Shown here piece after piece: positions 20,450 to 41,511 of a DNA stretch of 64,000 nucleotides (positions are counted from its first letter, which is position 1; the number at the start of each line of letters is the position of its first letter). Origin of the DNA: Sthenelais limicola (lineage: Eukaryota; Annelida; Polychaeta; Phyllodocida; Sigalionidae); contig OW804095.1 of NCBI GenBank assembly GCA_942159475.1, positions 56,696,773-56,760,772 of the forward strand. The letters are read 5' to 3'. The translations under genes were made by a program, and so were the position numbers. The notes below the pieces were generated by a model, which saw nothing but the letters and a program-made list of their open reading frames with translations, made no database searches and was not told the DNA's origin.

Positions 20450-21780
20450 TTTGTGTGTGTGTCTGGGGGGGGGGGGGGGGGGGGAGCAAAGTGAGTTAAG
20501 GGTTCTCGAGCCTATCATCAATAATCATCAGATTTTTCCTAAACTTGAATCATTTGTACATATGATTACACTGAGTCCATGTATGATTTTTAAAATCAAT
20601 TCACTGACTAGTCTTTGAAATATGAGGTGGCAAACTTTTTTATCCTTTTACTATTGGTTCCTATGGAAAAGGATGTTTTTTTAAGACATATCCTATTTCT
20701 CACCAAGAACCCGTCATCAGACTTTTTCCCAACTGTGATATATACTGCCCGGGAGTGTCTTCTTGGTCATAAAAGAAAAAAATAGGATTTTCACCATCTA
20801 GATTTTTTGTGAGGGGCTCCTGAAATATATGAAATAACAAAAAATACTGATTTTTTTCAATTAAATTTAGTCAAAATTGTAATTAAAACCCTAATTGGTT
20901 CCAAATTCAATGCGTTTTTGTACAATGCATGTAGAGCTCAGTGATTTAAAAAGTGAAATTAATTTTGTACCAAAAGGTGAAATTTTTTGTTTTGTTTTTA
21001 AAGGTTTTTATTCAACTTAGTCTGCCATCTTGGCTCTCAAAAGGTGAAATTAATTTTGTACCATTCATATTGATAGGGGGTGGGGGTAAAGGTATGGTAC
21101 ATAAATTGACCCCCAAATTTGATTTTTATGATTATTGTGTCCAGAAACACACCAGCTATTGTATATTGGTATTGTCACTTCCATATACTTCAAATATGCA
21201 TATTTAATGATATGAGTGAACTGGAAAGACAAAACCTTTACATAGCCATAGTCAGGTATTAGTTCCAGAAATCGCCACTGCTGAATAGCGCTCAAATAGG
21301 CTCGAGAACCCGAGATGGGGTTCGGGGATACACTATGGTTCTCCTGACTAGAGCTATGGGTGGCAGAATTACCATGCAGACTACATATAATATTACTATG
21401 AATGCAAGCTCATCGATTTCTTCTTCATTTGATTTTGGTTTATTTAGTTTATATATTGGTCGCGAAATAAAATGCTGAAACAGTAATTTCGACGAGTTGT
21501 TTTCAGTTGAGTTGATTTCCATCTTCAACATTAGTTTATTTATCATTTTAGAGTTTAGTTATTATTCCCAGACATTATTATTCCTTAGACATCCGCAAAT
21601 TAGAAACGTTAATTGATCATATAATATAGCTTTATATGTAAATATATCGAATAGTTTCGAAAAAGTTATGAACAATTTAGTAAAAAGATGGAGTTATTTT
21701 CTACCAACTGCTGATGAACTATACCTTTAGTTTGACAAGTAGACTTCGGAGTATGGAAAATGATTAAACCTTAGAGTTGT
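20450..21780. other. Noncoding, AT-rich stretch
   Basis: GTGAAATTAATTTTGTACCA occurs twice (about 20954 and 21045). No gene was recognised. Confidence 0.4.
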
Positions 21781-21811
21781 TTTTCTGACTTTCTTTTTTA
21801 TTTGTCTAAGA

Positions 21812-21850
21812 GCCAACGTTTCGACTAACCCAGTTAGTCTTCATCAGGGC
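21812..21850 (-). ncRNA. Hammerhead-ribozyme-like motif (Penelope-type)
   Basis: Reading the minus strand from 21850: GCC, then CTGATGA, one extra A, stem II GACTAAC with loop TGG and complement GTTAGTC, then GAAAC, GTT and GGC. This is the order of a minimal type I hammerhead: GCC/GGC would form the inner stem I, AC/GT a two-pair stem III, with cleavage predicted after 21815. An outer stem TTTGTCT/AGACAAA (21851-21857 with 21802-21808) is also present. Cervera and De la Peña reported such minimal hammerheads in Penelope-like retroelements. The extra A after CTGATGA departs from consensus, so activity is uncertain. No reverse transcriptase is nearby, so this would be a solo remnant. Confidence 0.55.
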
Positions 21851-21859
21851 AGACAAAAA

Positions 21860-22752
21860 GAAGAAGTTAGAAGAATTTAGTAAAAACTTTATTTTGTTAG
21901 AATTCTGAACACACTTCCCTCGTCAATCGCATTTATATTCTTCAGAATGCATAAGATATGAAAAAAAACAACAATAGAATATGTTGCCCGTTTTAGTCTT
22001 TCTCGGAATTGATAATTAGCTTTAATTCGTATCAGAGGCGTATACCTTTTGTGAAAAACAAGCTGAGACGATCCCTATCATTTGGGAAAATTCACGGGAA
22101 AATTCTAACTCCATTTCCCTGGCGATGTACGTATTTTAGGAAATATATTCCCATTATTTTGAACTCCTGTTCTCTGTTTTATGTATAATCCTTTGAAACA
22201 ACGGAACACCAGAGGTTTTAATACAATCATTGTTGGCCATGTGCCGATACCATTTCCTGCTTAGCTTTGTTTTCCCATTTAATTCCTTCTTGTAATCACA
22301 GTCGTAATCCTCTATCATAAAAGAGAAGCGTGGCCTAGGAACCCCTCTATGCACTGTTTATGGGACACTTAGGGGGTACATAGATCATCACACGTGGCGT
22401 TCTAAGTCTTTCAATCTCATTGGCTATATGCAAATGAGACATAGGCCATAACCCTTTGACTGACAGCCTTCTGTAAGATGAACGCTGCGCTATTTACTCA
22501 GGAGGAGTTGGGGTGCAGGATTAGACTATCAGGGCGGGTCCAAGGAGAGCAAGGGCCGCCATCTTTTTCTCTTCAAACCAAGCAGGAAGAGGAACCCTAC
22601 ATTACATCAGGCTAAAATTCCTCCTTGGTTTGTCTTTCGTAGCTCGAGGGAATAATTCTTAAGTTATACCAATCACGTGCATGTATGTGTGTGTTTTGGG
22701 TCTCTTCCACTGACCTACCATCAAGCTGGCGAACCAGGAGTTACTCGCTAAA
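21860..22752 (+). promoter_or_regulatory. Upstream region of the ZCCHC24-like gene
   Basis: No other gene lies between the hammerhead motif and the ATG at 22753. The last 350 bases are less AT-rich than the DNA before them and would hold the promoter and 5' UTR. No TATA box or start site can be fixed from sequence alone. Confidence 0.35.
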
Positions 22753-31994
<9,242 letters not shown>

Positions 31995-34900
31995 ACTTCA
32001 TGTATTGTTATTCACTTATTGTTCCCAATATAGAAGCCGAGAATATGAATTGCTATGAGAAGCTAACACCATCTAAGCTCACCTAGTTGTGACATCGATA
32101 TTTCTTTTTTGAAAATGGAAAAGAAGATTACTCTTATGATTATTGAAGTACGCCTCAAGGCATTCATGAAGAGACTTCTCGCTTCCCTAATTCAGACGAG
32201 GGATAGAATATATAGGATTTTGACCCTGGAACATTTGGAGAAATATTTTCTAAGTCGGCATAATATCACCAACGTAACATTGTTCAACGACAGACATGCA
32301 TATATTATAATTAAATGTGTCTACGACACTGTGAGGGAGACCAATCCTTGCTGATATTTCGCGCTTTCCGTCTGAGAAAAGCAATATTGATTTAATTCAT
32401 CTAATATTGTATAACACTTTGTCACATTGTGCCCTTATTTGAACCGTCCATAAAGTACACTTAGTGGCATAATGTTTGAATAGCTAAGTAGTGTAGGAAT
32501 CAATTCTGCATTGTTCAATCCTTTAATTTTGATCTATTCAATTTAGTAGCGTTTACGGTTTTAATGTGGGTCGTTCCTTTGAGTTAATCATAGACCACAG
32601 TGGCTAATTTTAGGATTTAAAATAAATACACCAACGATTTACATGGTGTGCATCTCAAATATGTGCGTTCTATGTGGAAATTACTCATTTACCATCTGAT
32701 CACGTCCAACATGTGATCCATTAGTATATCAAGATACTGATGAATGATATGTGGTATGACATATGGATGTTATTTATTCTACATTTTCCAAAGAGACTTC
32801 AGATATCACTTTGAATTATCAGGTTTGAGGATGTAATTAATATTTGGATGTATTGTGAAAGGGATCCTCACAAAATACTGCTACGCATTGTAATCTGTAT
32901 TTTAGGGGAACCTTTATTTGCACCTACTATTATGACCTGGAGTGCCTATATGGACCAATGCCAGACACGAACTTGGGAGTCCGATTTATCAGGACTCACA
33001 GTGGCGAATTCCTTAGTAATTTAACGAAAGAAGGATTTATTTGTACATGTTTTGGTAGATCTTATGTTCGGCTGCTTATGATATGCTGGTTATTATGTAT
33101 ATATTATTGGTTTGTATCAGTTTTCTCTTCCCAGAGAATCTATGAGTTATTTATAGCACATGACTTTATATATAATATTAATGGTTAATCACTGCTATGC
33201 ATCAGACCAGTGATGCTGTAAAGAATGTCTTGCTTGATACATAATTAATTACTGGTACATTTATTCCATTATATTTTTTCCATATGGAATTTTCCTATAC
33301 TCAAGACTTTCTTGATCTTGGATACCAAATTCCTTGGGCGAAAAAAGGAGATTAGCTAGAAATATTTTTAAATTTTCGTAATTCCATTTGAGAGATCCGT
33401 TATTTGGTTGGAAGCTTCTATTTTTGGTTGACAGCCTTGGTTATATTCCTTGGGACATATTATATGGGCCGGGCCTGCATGGTTGTAATTTTGGTTGACT
33501 CTTAAAGATATATTCTCAGCTAATATCGGTAAAAAAAATTCTACTTGTTGCTCCATTCTCTTCCACCCTTTTTTATACGCCCAAACCCCAAGCACACCTC
33601 AGAGCAACTTATTATCGCTCACTCGTTTAAACCTCAACGTTCAAAATATTCCAATCCTCAGGGCCAAGAATCAAATAATTAAATACTTGAGGAAAAAAAT
33701 TGTTTTGATTTAGCTGAGAATGTATCTTTAACGCGGAGTTTGAGAAATGAAAATTTCCCGTTTGCTTGTGACTAGTCCAAAACCGAGCACGTGAGTTGAA
33801 GGTTATTCTGATTTTGTGATTTTATTTTCAAGAGGAACGGTATGCCAAAATGATCAATATATATATATAGTTTGCACCAATTTGTACTGTCGTTTATTAT
33901 TTTAGGCGATGTAAATCGCCATGTTCCTCTATGAAGTAAATACCGCGTGATTTTGCGAGTACATTTGTTTGATTTCATGTTTTGTCCTAAATGAGTTATA
34001 AGATACCTTAGGTGAGGCCGGAAAACGATGCAATATTGTAAGCGGATAATCGCTTGACCACCCAAAGTTTTTGTGATTCACTATTGATACTCGTACTTAC
34101 TATTTATTTTTTTACTTCCTCTGCTCAAAAAGAAATGATAATAATTAATAATCAGAATTTCATGTTGGCAATATGTACCTTTAGGCTATAATGTTTCTCT
34201 CCAACTCATAATTACTTGTACTTATAAATTATATCACATATTCAAATGCTTTATAAATTTGGGATATTGTTCTAAACAGTCAATAGGTTCGGCAATTACT
34301 TTAAGAATCATATAATGAAAACATTAACAAGGGAATGGTCAGCGAAATTTGCTCACAGAGAAGTGAGTGTCTTTTACCGAAGTGATGTTTTTATTACGAT
34401 GACACAATAATTGTTGTTATAAATAATGGTGGCTTGATCGTAGTGTGTCAATTGTTTTCATGCTTCGTACTCTTGTTCTGGATCTTTTACTTTGTGTATC
34501 TATTTCATCTGTATATGATTTGAATTAACAACAGAGGACAGTATGAAGGCAGGTCTACCTCTCTAAGTCAGGCTCTCAGAATGTGAATCCCCGTATGTTC
34601 GTGGGACAGAATATATATGATTGGCTGTTGAACAGTGGTGAGAACTGGCCATTGATTGGCTGGCTGTTAAGCAGATTGTACTCACTTATTGATTAGGCGC
34701 AGATATGCTACTGGTTGAAAATAATTATAAATGATATTTATATTCTTAACAACTGTAGTGGCTACATACTATTAATGATGTAGGTCGTAGAATGATGTAC
34801 TAAAATGTTTATGAACTCGAAGAAGTATTGACAAGTGATAATATTGGATGGAGGAAACGAGAAGAAACGCCATTTATATTTATGTATCTTGAAAGATGAA

Positions 34901-36182
34901 CTATGTATATTGTGTTTTATTCCTGTATTCTACATTATTGTAGAGTAGTCCTAACTTATCGCGGCGTCTGATATATGCATGAAGAAAATGTATAAGTTTG
35001 CACCGATGTAGTTTTTTTTGTGTTCGTGCAAAATAAATAGAAACCATTCGTTTCCAAGCATTATAAAGTCCTTTGGATTTTTTTCCACAGAATTGCTCTA
35101 TAAAACTTTCCCCCAAATGTAATATCGAAATGGACATGAATATTACAAGCAAGGATAAGGCAGGTTTAGGAAAGTATAGGGCGACAGAGAGATGTTCCTT
35201 TATCGGAATGCCAATCTGAAGTGATCAATGATCTCAAGGCCTAGTAGTCAGTAGTTTTGAAAGCAAGATCAGATTGGCAAGCATAATTCGACTACAGGTT
35301 GATTTGTTTTCTCTTTCGGTGAACCAGGCATCCTTTGAATCTTCATACTAAGTATAATGTATTCCTTGTACGTCAACTTCAGTCAATACAAAATAATTCT
35401 GAGAGGGAACCCATTTCATATGAAAAATCGACATATAAAAACATGAAAAATCCTACTTGGAATTTTAGTGGTTGAGCATAATAACCAAATCCGCATTTGG
35501 GTAGTGTTCTTTTAATGGACTAATGAAGAAAACATCCATGTGAACGTATGTAACAATTACACGGTCATTTTTCCGTAGTGACCGTCTGAGACCCATTGCC
35601 ATGGCCAGTATATTACAAAAGTATACTACAAAAATATTTTTTCCATTGTGTTTGCCGTGGTAATAGCGCCTATATACAAATTACTATCGTCTTCTATTTG
35701 CGATGGTAGCGCGGTCTTCCCTCACAATCTGGATCAGACACTTTTAATATGAATACTCAAAAAACGTTTACAACTCAACAGGTCATAACATGATTTATAT
35801 CGAACGATGTGGGATGATGCACTACAGCGTCCAGTTACTGACCCGCCAGAAGAACCCTGCATTGCTCGTTATTGGGTTTAGGCAAAGGATAAGACACTCC
35901 AGGGGATTTGGTGAGACGGCGAATATTTGCCCTGTAGCGAGTTCTGATTCCATTGGCTCTCTCGTACTTGGTCACAGTGTGGCTGAAAATGGGAAATTAA
36001 AGATTTAGTGGTAGATATCATCTTTGTGGCGCTTATGTGTCACACGGTTTACAAGATCATGTTAGTCGAAAACCAAAGTAAACAATAAGATGCAGTTTAG
36101 GGATAGGGAGGGTCGCGAGACTGAGCGTTGGTGTTCTATCACCATGGCAACCAATGCAGCCGGCACGCCCTCGAGCAGGTCG
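31995..36182. other. 4.2 kb of AT-rich DNA, 3' UTR of ZCCHC24-like gene then intergenic
   Basis: An AATAAA at about 32621 could end the transcript. Several open frames of 60-97 codons exist on both strands, but none shows a recognised family or exon-like composition. No repeat boundaries were found. Confidence 0.4.
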
Positions 36183-36191
36183 CACGGAGGC

Positions 36192-36236
36192 TAGTCTGTA
36201 GGCCACTTTGGGAGTGTGGGTCAGGCCTACAGACTA
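36192..36236. mobile_element. 45-bp palindromic mini-element with 9-bp target duplication
   Basis: The ends TAGTCTGTAGGCC and GGCCTACAGACTA are perfect 13-base inverted repeats. Both sides carry CACGGAGGC (36183-36191 and 36237-36245), a perfect 9-base direct repeat. Nine-base duplications are typical of Mutator-like elements. The element is too small to code. Confidence 0.7.
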
Positions 36237-36384
36237 CACGGAGGCAAGCGTTCTTGGTGGGTCATTTTACGTTTTAGTGGGTGCGTCGTCTTTCCCCGGG
36301 CCAGCCATGAACATCGCCCTTTCACACTGTAGCTACACCTCATGTACGTGACGCGCTGCACGTATCAAATAATGGCCGATGCTA

Positions 36385-36475
36385 CACTTTATGCGCATCT
36401 TGTAGGCAGCGGCTTTCCATAGGGTTAACCGTTGCGGGCTTTGATGTTTACTGCCTACAGGACGCGTATAGAATG
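36385..36475. mobile_element. CACTCTAT-hairpin MITE, copy H1
   Basis: A 91-base element flanked by TA on both sides, with inverted ends (CACTTTATGCGC against GCGTATAGAATG) and an inner CTTGTAGGCAG / CTGCCTACAGG pair. Related copies lie at 39077-39167 and 45129-45221. Confidence 0.75.
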
Positions 36476-36477
36476 TA

Positions 36478-38483
36478 TATTATATTGATACTCATTTTCA
36501 TTTGTTTCGCGGGATTTTGAACATGACAGTTTTTCCAATTCATAGGACATGTATTGAATGACTTAGGTAAAGTCTTGATTAATATCTTATGCTGTACATC
36601 TAAGTAATTTTGTCCCTATTCCTGCATTAAGGAGAAACGTCAGGGATGCCCATGCTGCTATTGAATGCACCATGTGTAGATGTATGTGCAGGTTTTGGGC
36701 GACTTACAAATTTTTACTTTTACAAAAGTTTTGACTTATATGAAACTGCCGACTTTTACAAAACTTTTGACAATGTTGTCTGCCATCAGGTGCACTGTTG
36801 TAGCATAGTATATATATATATATATAAACTTTTATTTTCCATATTACATACTTATGGCCTACATGGAGAATGGGTCTCCTGTCTCAGTCAGTTTTCAGAA
36901 GACAGTTCTTCCGACAGGACCCTCTACTTATTAAGATAACATATGCTTATCATATAACAGATAAGTTTTTAAACAGTGTAAAATAGAATAACAATAAAAC
37001 AAAGCACACAATACAATTTTGTACAGTGTTTTCACTTTCTGTGGGGCTGCATACCTTGCAGAAGATAAAAATATAGTGTGGGGTAATTCTTACATGCTTA
37101 CAAATGCTTTGGTTTTTTTAGGATGTTTCTCCCCAATCATAATCATAAAATATTCACAATATATTTTAATAGGTGTAACTATACATTCAGACAGTAGCAG
37201 CACCATGTGTATTAGGATATCTCATGGTACAAACATACGTAAAAAGGAACAGAGGTTCAGCAAAACATGGCAGGGAAAACGTATAGTTTAGCGCCCTATT
37301 CCTTGAGAGTAAAGGGGGTAGGTATTGGAGGACAGACCACATGTATTGACCATTAAATGTCACCGTCCACCGCCTCTGCCGATAGACCAGAACGGGATTA
37401 GAGATCTGATATCCTATTACTGCTAAGACAGGAGGAACTATCATAAAAATTTGGTCGAGGGGGCTGAGCCATGCCATGGCCCAGCTGTTCTTTTATGAGG
37501 GTTTTAATAGATTAACAAGAACTAATGGTCATTCCCTCTTCCACTCCTCCAGATCAGAGAGAAAACACCGGTGTCTAATTAACCTGTCATAAACTATAAC
37601 AAAACGTATCAAGCAAATTGTTTCATGTTTCGTGCTCGGTATTTTTGTATACATGATAATTAATGCGATGTCCACACAAACAATATACGGATACAGTTAC
37701 GTAATTGAGATAGGGTTGCTTGTGGAACATCCCTAATAATGAAATTCTGGTCAGCACACTTTCTCTCCCCTTCAATATCCACATGTCTCTCCATTATAAC
37801 AGTTATACAGTTACATGTCTCTCCATTATAACAGTTATACAATTATAGTCAAAAATTAATTATTGTAGGCCTACTTATTCTACTGTCTGCAGTAGAGTGG
37901 TTATTTCACAAATAAAACCATTTATAACCGTCTACCTACAGGTCTTCTATAACTCCTTACATTATTGACCCATAAACTGAGCATTGGGTATCAAATTAGT
38001 GAGATCCCCTGTCGTGTCCACCCAGGAAACTTGATGTTAAAAGAGAAATGATGAAAACCATAACTAATAAAGGATATACAGTATCACACAGCAGGAGAAT
38101 TGGTCATGTTTTCAATCAGAGAAAGATTATATATATATTGCATTTTTATTCAGAACAGACAATAACATTCCGAAATTGGATACTTCCTTGGAGATCCTAT
38201 TATAGATGTGTTGATTAACAGTTCTCTACATATTCTGCACATCCTTTCCCAAGAATGTACCATAAGCATAAAGAAATGTTATAGATTATGGACACTAAGT
38301 TTCATAGGAATTGGTTGAGTCTCAATGAGCTAAAGAACTTTGAACTGCCCTGATTTTACCGAGGCTAAAGGACGACTCTATGAGACGTGGACAGCAGATG
38401 GTTCTGGCGTGATTAACCTCAAAGCTGATGAGAGACTCAACGTTGGAGAAATATTGCACCGCAGACAGAACAACATCAATATA
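36478..38483. other. Noncoding, AT-rich stretch
   Basis: Contains a TA microsatellite near 36811-36825 and a short tandem repeat (ACATGTCTCTCCATTATAAC, twice) at about 37782-37832. No gene was recognised. Confidence 0.4.
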
Positions 38484-38592
38484 CAGTGGAACCTCTCTAT
38501 TGAGACCATCCTTAGGACTGAACGATTTGTGGTCTCATAGCGAGGTGGTCTCATTAGAGGGTCTAATCTGGTTTTTATGCGAGGTTCCACTG
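38484..38592. mobile_element. 109-bp TA-target MITE (CAGTGGAACCTC ends)
   Basis: The ends CAGTGGAACCTC and GAGGTTCCACTG are perfect inverted repeats, with TA on both sides (38482-38483, 38593-38594). The CAGTGGAACCTC terminus and TA target resemble pogo/Tigger-type Tc1-mariner elements. Confidence 0.88.
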
Positions 38593-38914
38593 TAGAAGGC
38601 TTCGCTTAGGGTATATCCTAAAACATACCTGAACTTTTCACTCGATGTCCGTGTATTATGGGGAGGGGCTGCTTTTTTAGATTTACCAAAATCGGATCTC
38701 ATACAGTTTGTCCTTGGTGTCTATAGTAATATTTTGAAGAAATATATCCTATACTTTTTTCTCACTATATATAAAGGAGGTGTTTGGAGCAGGACATTAT
38801 TGGGACACTGAAATATCCTGAGATAGCGCGAGAGTCTAGGCTCAAATTAAGCCTCTCAGGTAAGAATGTATTATTTTAATGGCTGTATTATAAAGGAGTG
38901 AAGGTCTTGTAGAG

Positions 38915-39174
38915 GGGTATGACATAATGTGTCAGTGATTGGACGCCTACTGCGCTAATGGCATCTACTGCGCTAATGGCATTTCTGGCCCAGGAGTAGG
39001 CGTCTTAATGGGATTATGCGGTTTGGAGCGAGAGGCTTTCACTCTGTTAGAGCGGAGTCACTCAGCTTTGAGCCTACACTCTATTTGAGATCTACTTGGA
39101 GCGGCTCGCCGTAGGGTTACCATTAGGTCGCTTTAATGTTTATTCTAAGTAGGTCTCAAACAGAGTGTAGACTG
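38915..39174 (+). mobile_element. CTAGG-family MITE, copy E, interrupted by hairpin MITE H2
   Basis: Shares GATTGGACGCCTACTGCGC, a GGCCCAGGAGTAGGCGTC-type segment and the GAGCCTAG end with copy F (43533-43729). A 19-base segment, TGCGCTAATGGCATCTAC, is tandemly repeated. The right terminus is split by element H2. The left end is unclear. Confidence 0.7.
39077..39167. mobile_element. CACTCTAT-hairpin MITE, copy H2, nested in copy E
   Basis: The host repeat would read GAGCCTAGACT; here it reads GAGCC-TA-[91 bases]-TA-GACT, which proves a TA target duplication. The ends CACTCTATTTGAG and CTCAAACAGAGTG are inverted. Confidence 0.88.
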
Positions 39175-39200
39175 TTGATCTCCTTCATCCTGCGCATTCA

Positions 39201-39542
39201 ATGCGGGATGCAATGCGGGATGCAATGCAAAGAGAGAAGGTTCACCTGATGAAAGTGGAATTCGGTCATCGGTACATCTCCGAGGGACTGGAGATGACCC
39301 CAGAATTCCAGTACGTTCAGGGTCGGGTGGCCAGACACCATGGGGAACCCTCTTTCCTCAACTCCGTGTTCATATTTATGGACTTGCAGAAATACACGAG
39401 ATGCATTACACCTGTAGGCTGTAGGTCTCTACATATATCTATTCCAGGAAATAGCGCAGACACGCCATATTTAAAGCAACATAATGAAGAGTCCATTGCT
39501 ATTTTGAATCAAAATTTGATCGAATCAAGTGTAATCGCGTAA
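39201..39542 (+). other. Exon-like open frame of unknown origin
   Basis: A 113-codon open frame. Its first 70 codons are markedly less AT-rich than the surroundings and read like a folded protein (EFGHRYISEGLEMTPEFQY, GRVARHHGEPSFLNSVFIF), then it becomes AT-rich after about 39400. The start has a tandem CGGGATGCAATG repeat. I do not recognise the family. It could be one exon of an unseen gene, a captured gene fragment, or chance. Confidence 0.3.
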
Positions 39543-39544
39543 TG

Positions 39545-41313
39545 TACACAATTCGGGAATGATAGTTTTATCGCCGAATTTCCATGCAATTGTATCATTG
39601 GAAAGAATTGTTCATCATGATATTTATAACAATATACAGAAATGCCCCTGAATTTGTATTATGTTTACGTTTATAGTAAAAGTGACAGAGGATCGAGCAC
39701 TGGAAATTGTATGATGGATTTTTATCTCGTCTGCATTATATCCGTGTGTTCAGAGACAAGGAGGTGGTTTGCCATCTTGAAAAAAGAACTCGTTAATAAA
39801 CCCCGGTACTGATATGATGATGGAAGCCACCTGGAACCAGACATTTTATGAGGCCGGTCTAGCATACCCGCTGTGTACCCGTAGAGCTACTGCCACGCGT
39901 CACACCGCAGAGATGCGATCTCTATGAAATCCCCAGAAAGGAAAGCAATCTTAACTTTATAGTTGCGTATTTAATGGGTTTTGTGAATTACCGTGTGTAT
40001 ATTTTTATATCTGGACGCTGGTGTCAAAAGTGGCTAAGGATCGGTTTGATGCTTCCTTTCACCAACATAATAAATGACGACTTGGTCACGGTGGGTCAAT
40101 ATTTTACCAAATAGATAAATAAATGGTCATTGAAGTAGTGCTTACAATATCGGACATACATTTTTTCCTACACTAGCTGGTCCCTACTAATTACTTCATG
40201 TAATTTGGTGTGACCAAACCCACTGTAGTGGACTAGGCATAACAGACCAGACCAAATATCAACAATGTGCAATCCAAACTGCCAAATCCGGGCGTACTCA
40301 CATTATTTGAAGTTTCAAATAACATGCACCTGAATATATGTCAAAAATTCGTAAAAAGGTGACCCAATGAGTCTTGGTTACTCTCGTCGCCATTGCAATG
40401 TATCCTAATGCAATCGTGCTTTATATGAGGACGAATCTCGTCCAATAATTTTTTGATTATTTACCGGCTCATTCCATTCTCTCTATTTATACCTGTTGGA
40501 CACTATTCTAAGAATTTTTTTTGATACCTGTATGGAGCCCAGCAAGAAGAGAAAACCCCTTCTGAGTGACTCACTGAGTTAGTTCTTACAATACAGGATA
40601 TATGTATTAATATATTAGCTGGTCCCGAAGGGGCAGCGCCATGTGCATGGTTGGATCATAGAGTTTTCATGTATAGTTATAGAGTCGGATACTGCAGCAA
40701 GCATGACCTATATGTAAGGATAGCATATATATCTCCCACCAAACACAGGGAAGGAATTCTATTCGCAGAATTGTTCTGTCTCAGGCACCAGTATCACTAC
40801 AAAAACAGACTTCTAATATGGAGTCGTAGCGCAAGGGAAATGTGAAATAATGGTGTCAGGGGTGACCCTTGACTTCTGAAAGGAGACTGAATCCAGCCTC
40901 CAGGGTTGTAGCTGGTTGTTGTACCGGAGGGGGAGGGAGAACTGCCGCGGTGAGACGGTATGCCAATAGATAGAGAAACTTTCCATCTGTGGATGATTGT
41001 GGCAGATCTTTCCCACTTACAGTAAACTCTAATCTGAGGCAATTGGTGCCAACTTCCAAGGAATGTAATGCGGTGCAATGGATGGTTGATTATTTGATAT
41101 ATCTTTTGTTGCACTAAACTGTACGAATGAGAGACGACACATCTGACTTGTGCATGGTGCAATAATTAAGATTTTACTGGGCATAGTAACTGTAAATGAT
41201 AGTTAATTACGTAGCCGAGGTAATCAAAATTTAGGGGACATTCGGAAAACCTGTGATAGTCACAGAGATTGTACCCTTTTCTATTAGTTTCTCTTTGATT
41301 TCTACATTGCACT
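39545..41313. other. Noncoding stretch with a partial foldback element
   Basis: 40425-40490 resembles one arm of the foldback MITE at 568-700 (GAGGACGAATCTCGTCC and CCGGCTCATTCCATTCTC). No gene was recognised. Confidence 0.45.
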
Positions 41314-41511
41314 CTAGGTCCAAACCCTCAGATCACAGATAATAATGGTATGTCAGCCGACTTCACTAATCGGTTTTCTGGACTCAGACTCGACGTTTTA
41401 AAGGGAATATAATGTCATTTTGTGGTCTTAATGGAATTATAATAGCACTTTTCGGTTTGAGACAAGAGGCTTTCCCTTCGTTGGAAGGGACTCTCTAAAC
41501 TTTGAGCCTAG
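41314..41511 (+). mobile_element. CTAGG-family MITE, copy C, full length
   Basis: 198 bases from CTAGGTCCAAACCCTCAGA to TTTGAGCCTAG, flanked on both sides by ACT (41311-41313 and 41512-41514). The TIRs match over the CTAGG..CAAA core. It is noncoding. Confidence 0.88.

Noticed and set aside
20467..20484. Poly-G run as a telomere-like or regulatory quadruplex
   Set aside because: A homopolymer slippage tract without spaced G-runs; similar runs occur at 44475 and, as poly-C, at 52963 and 61973.
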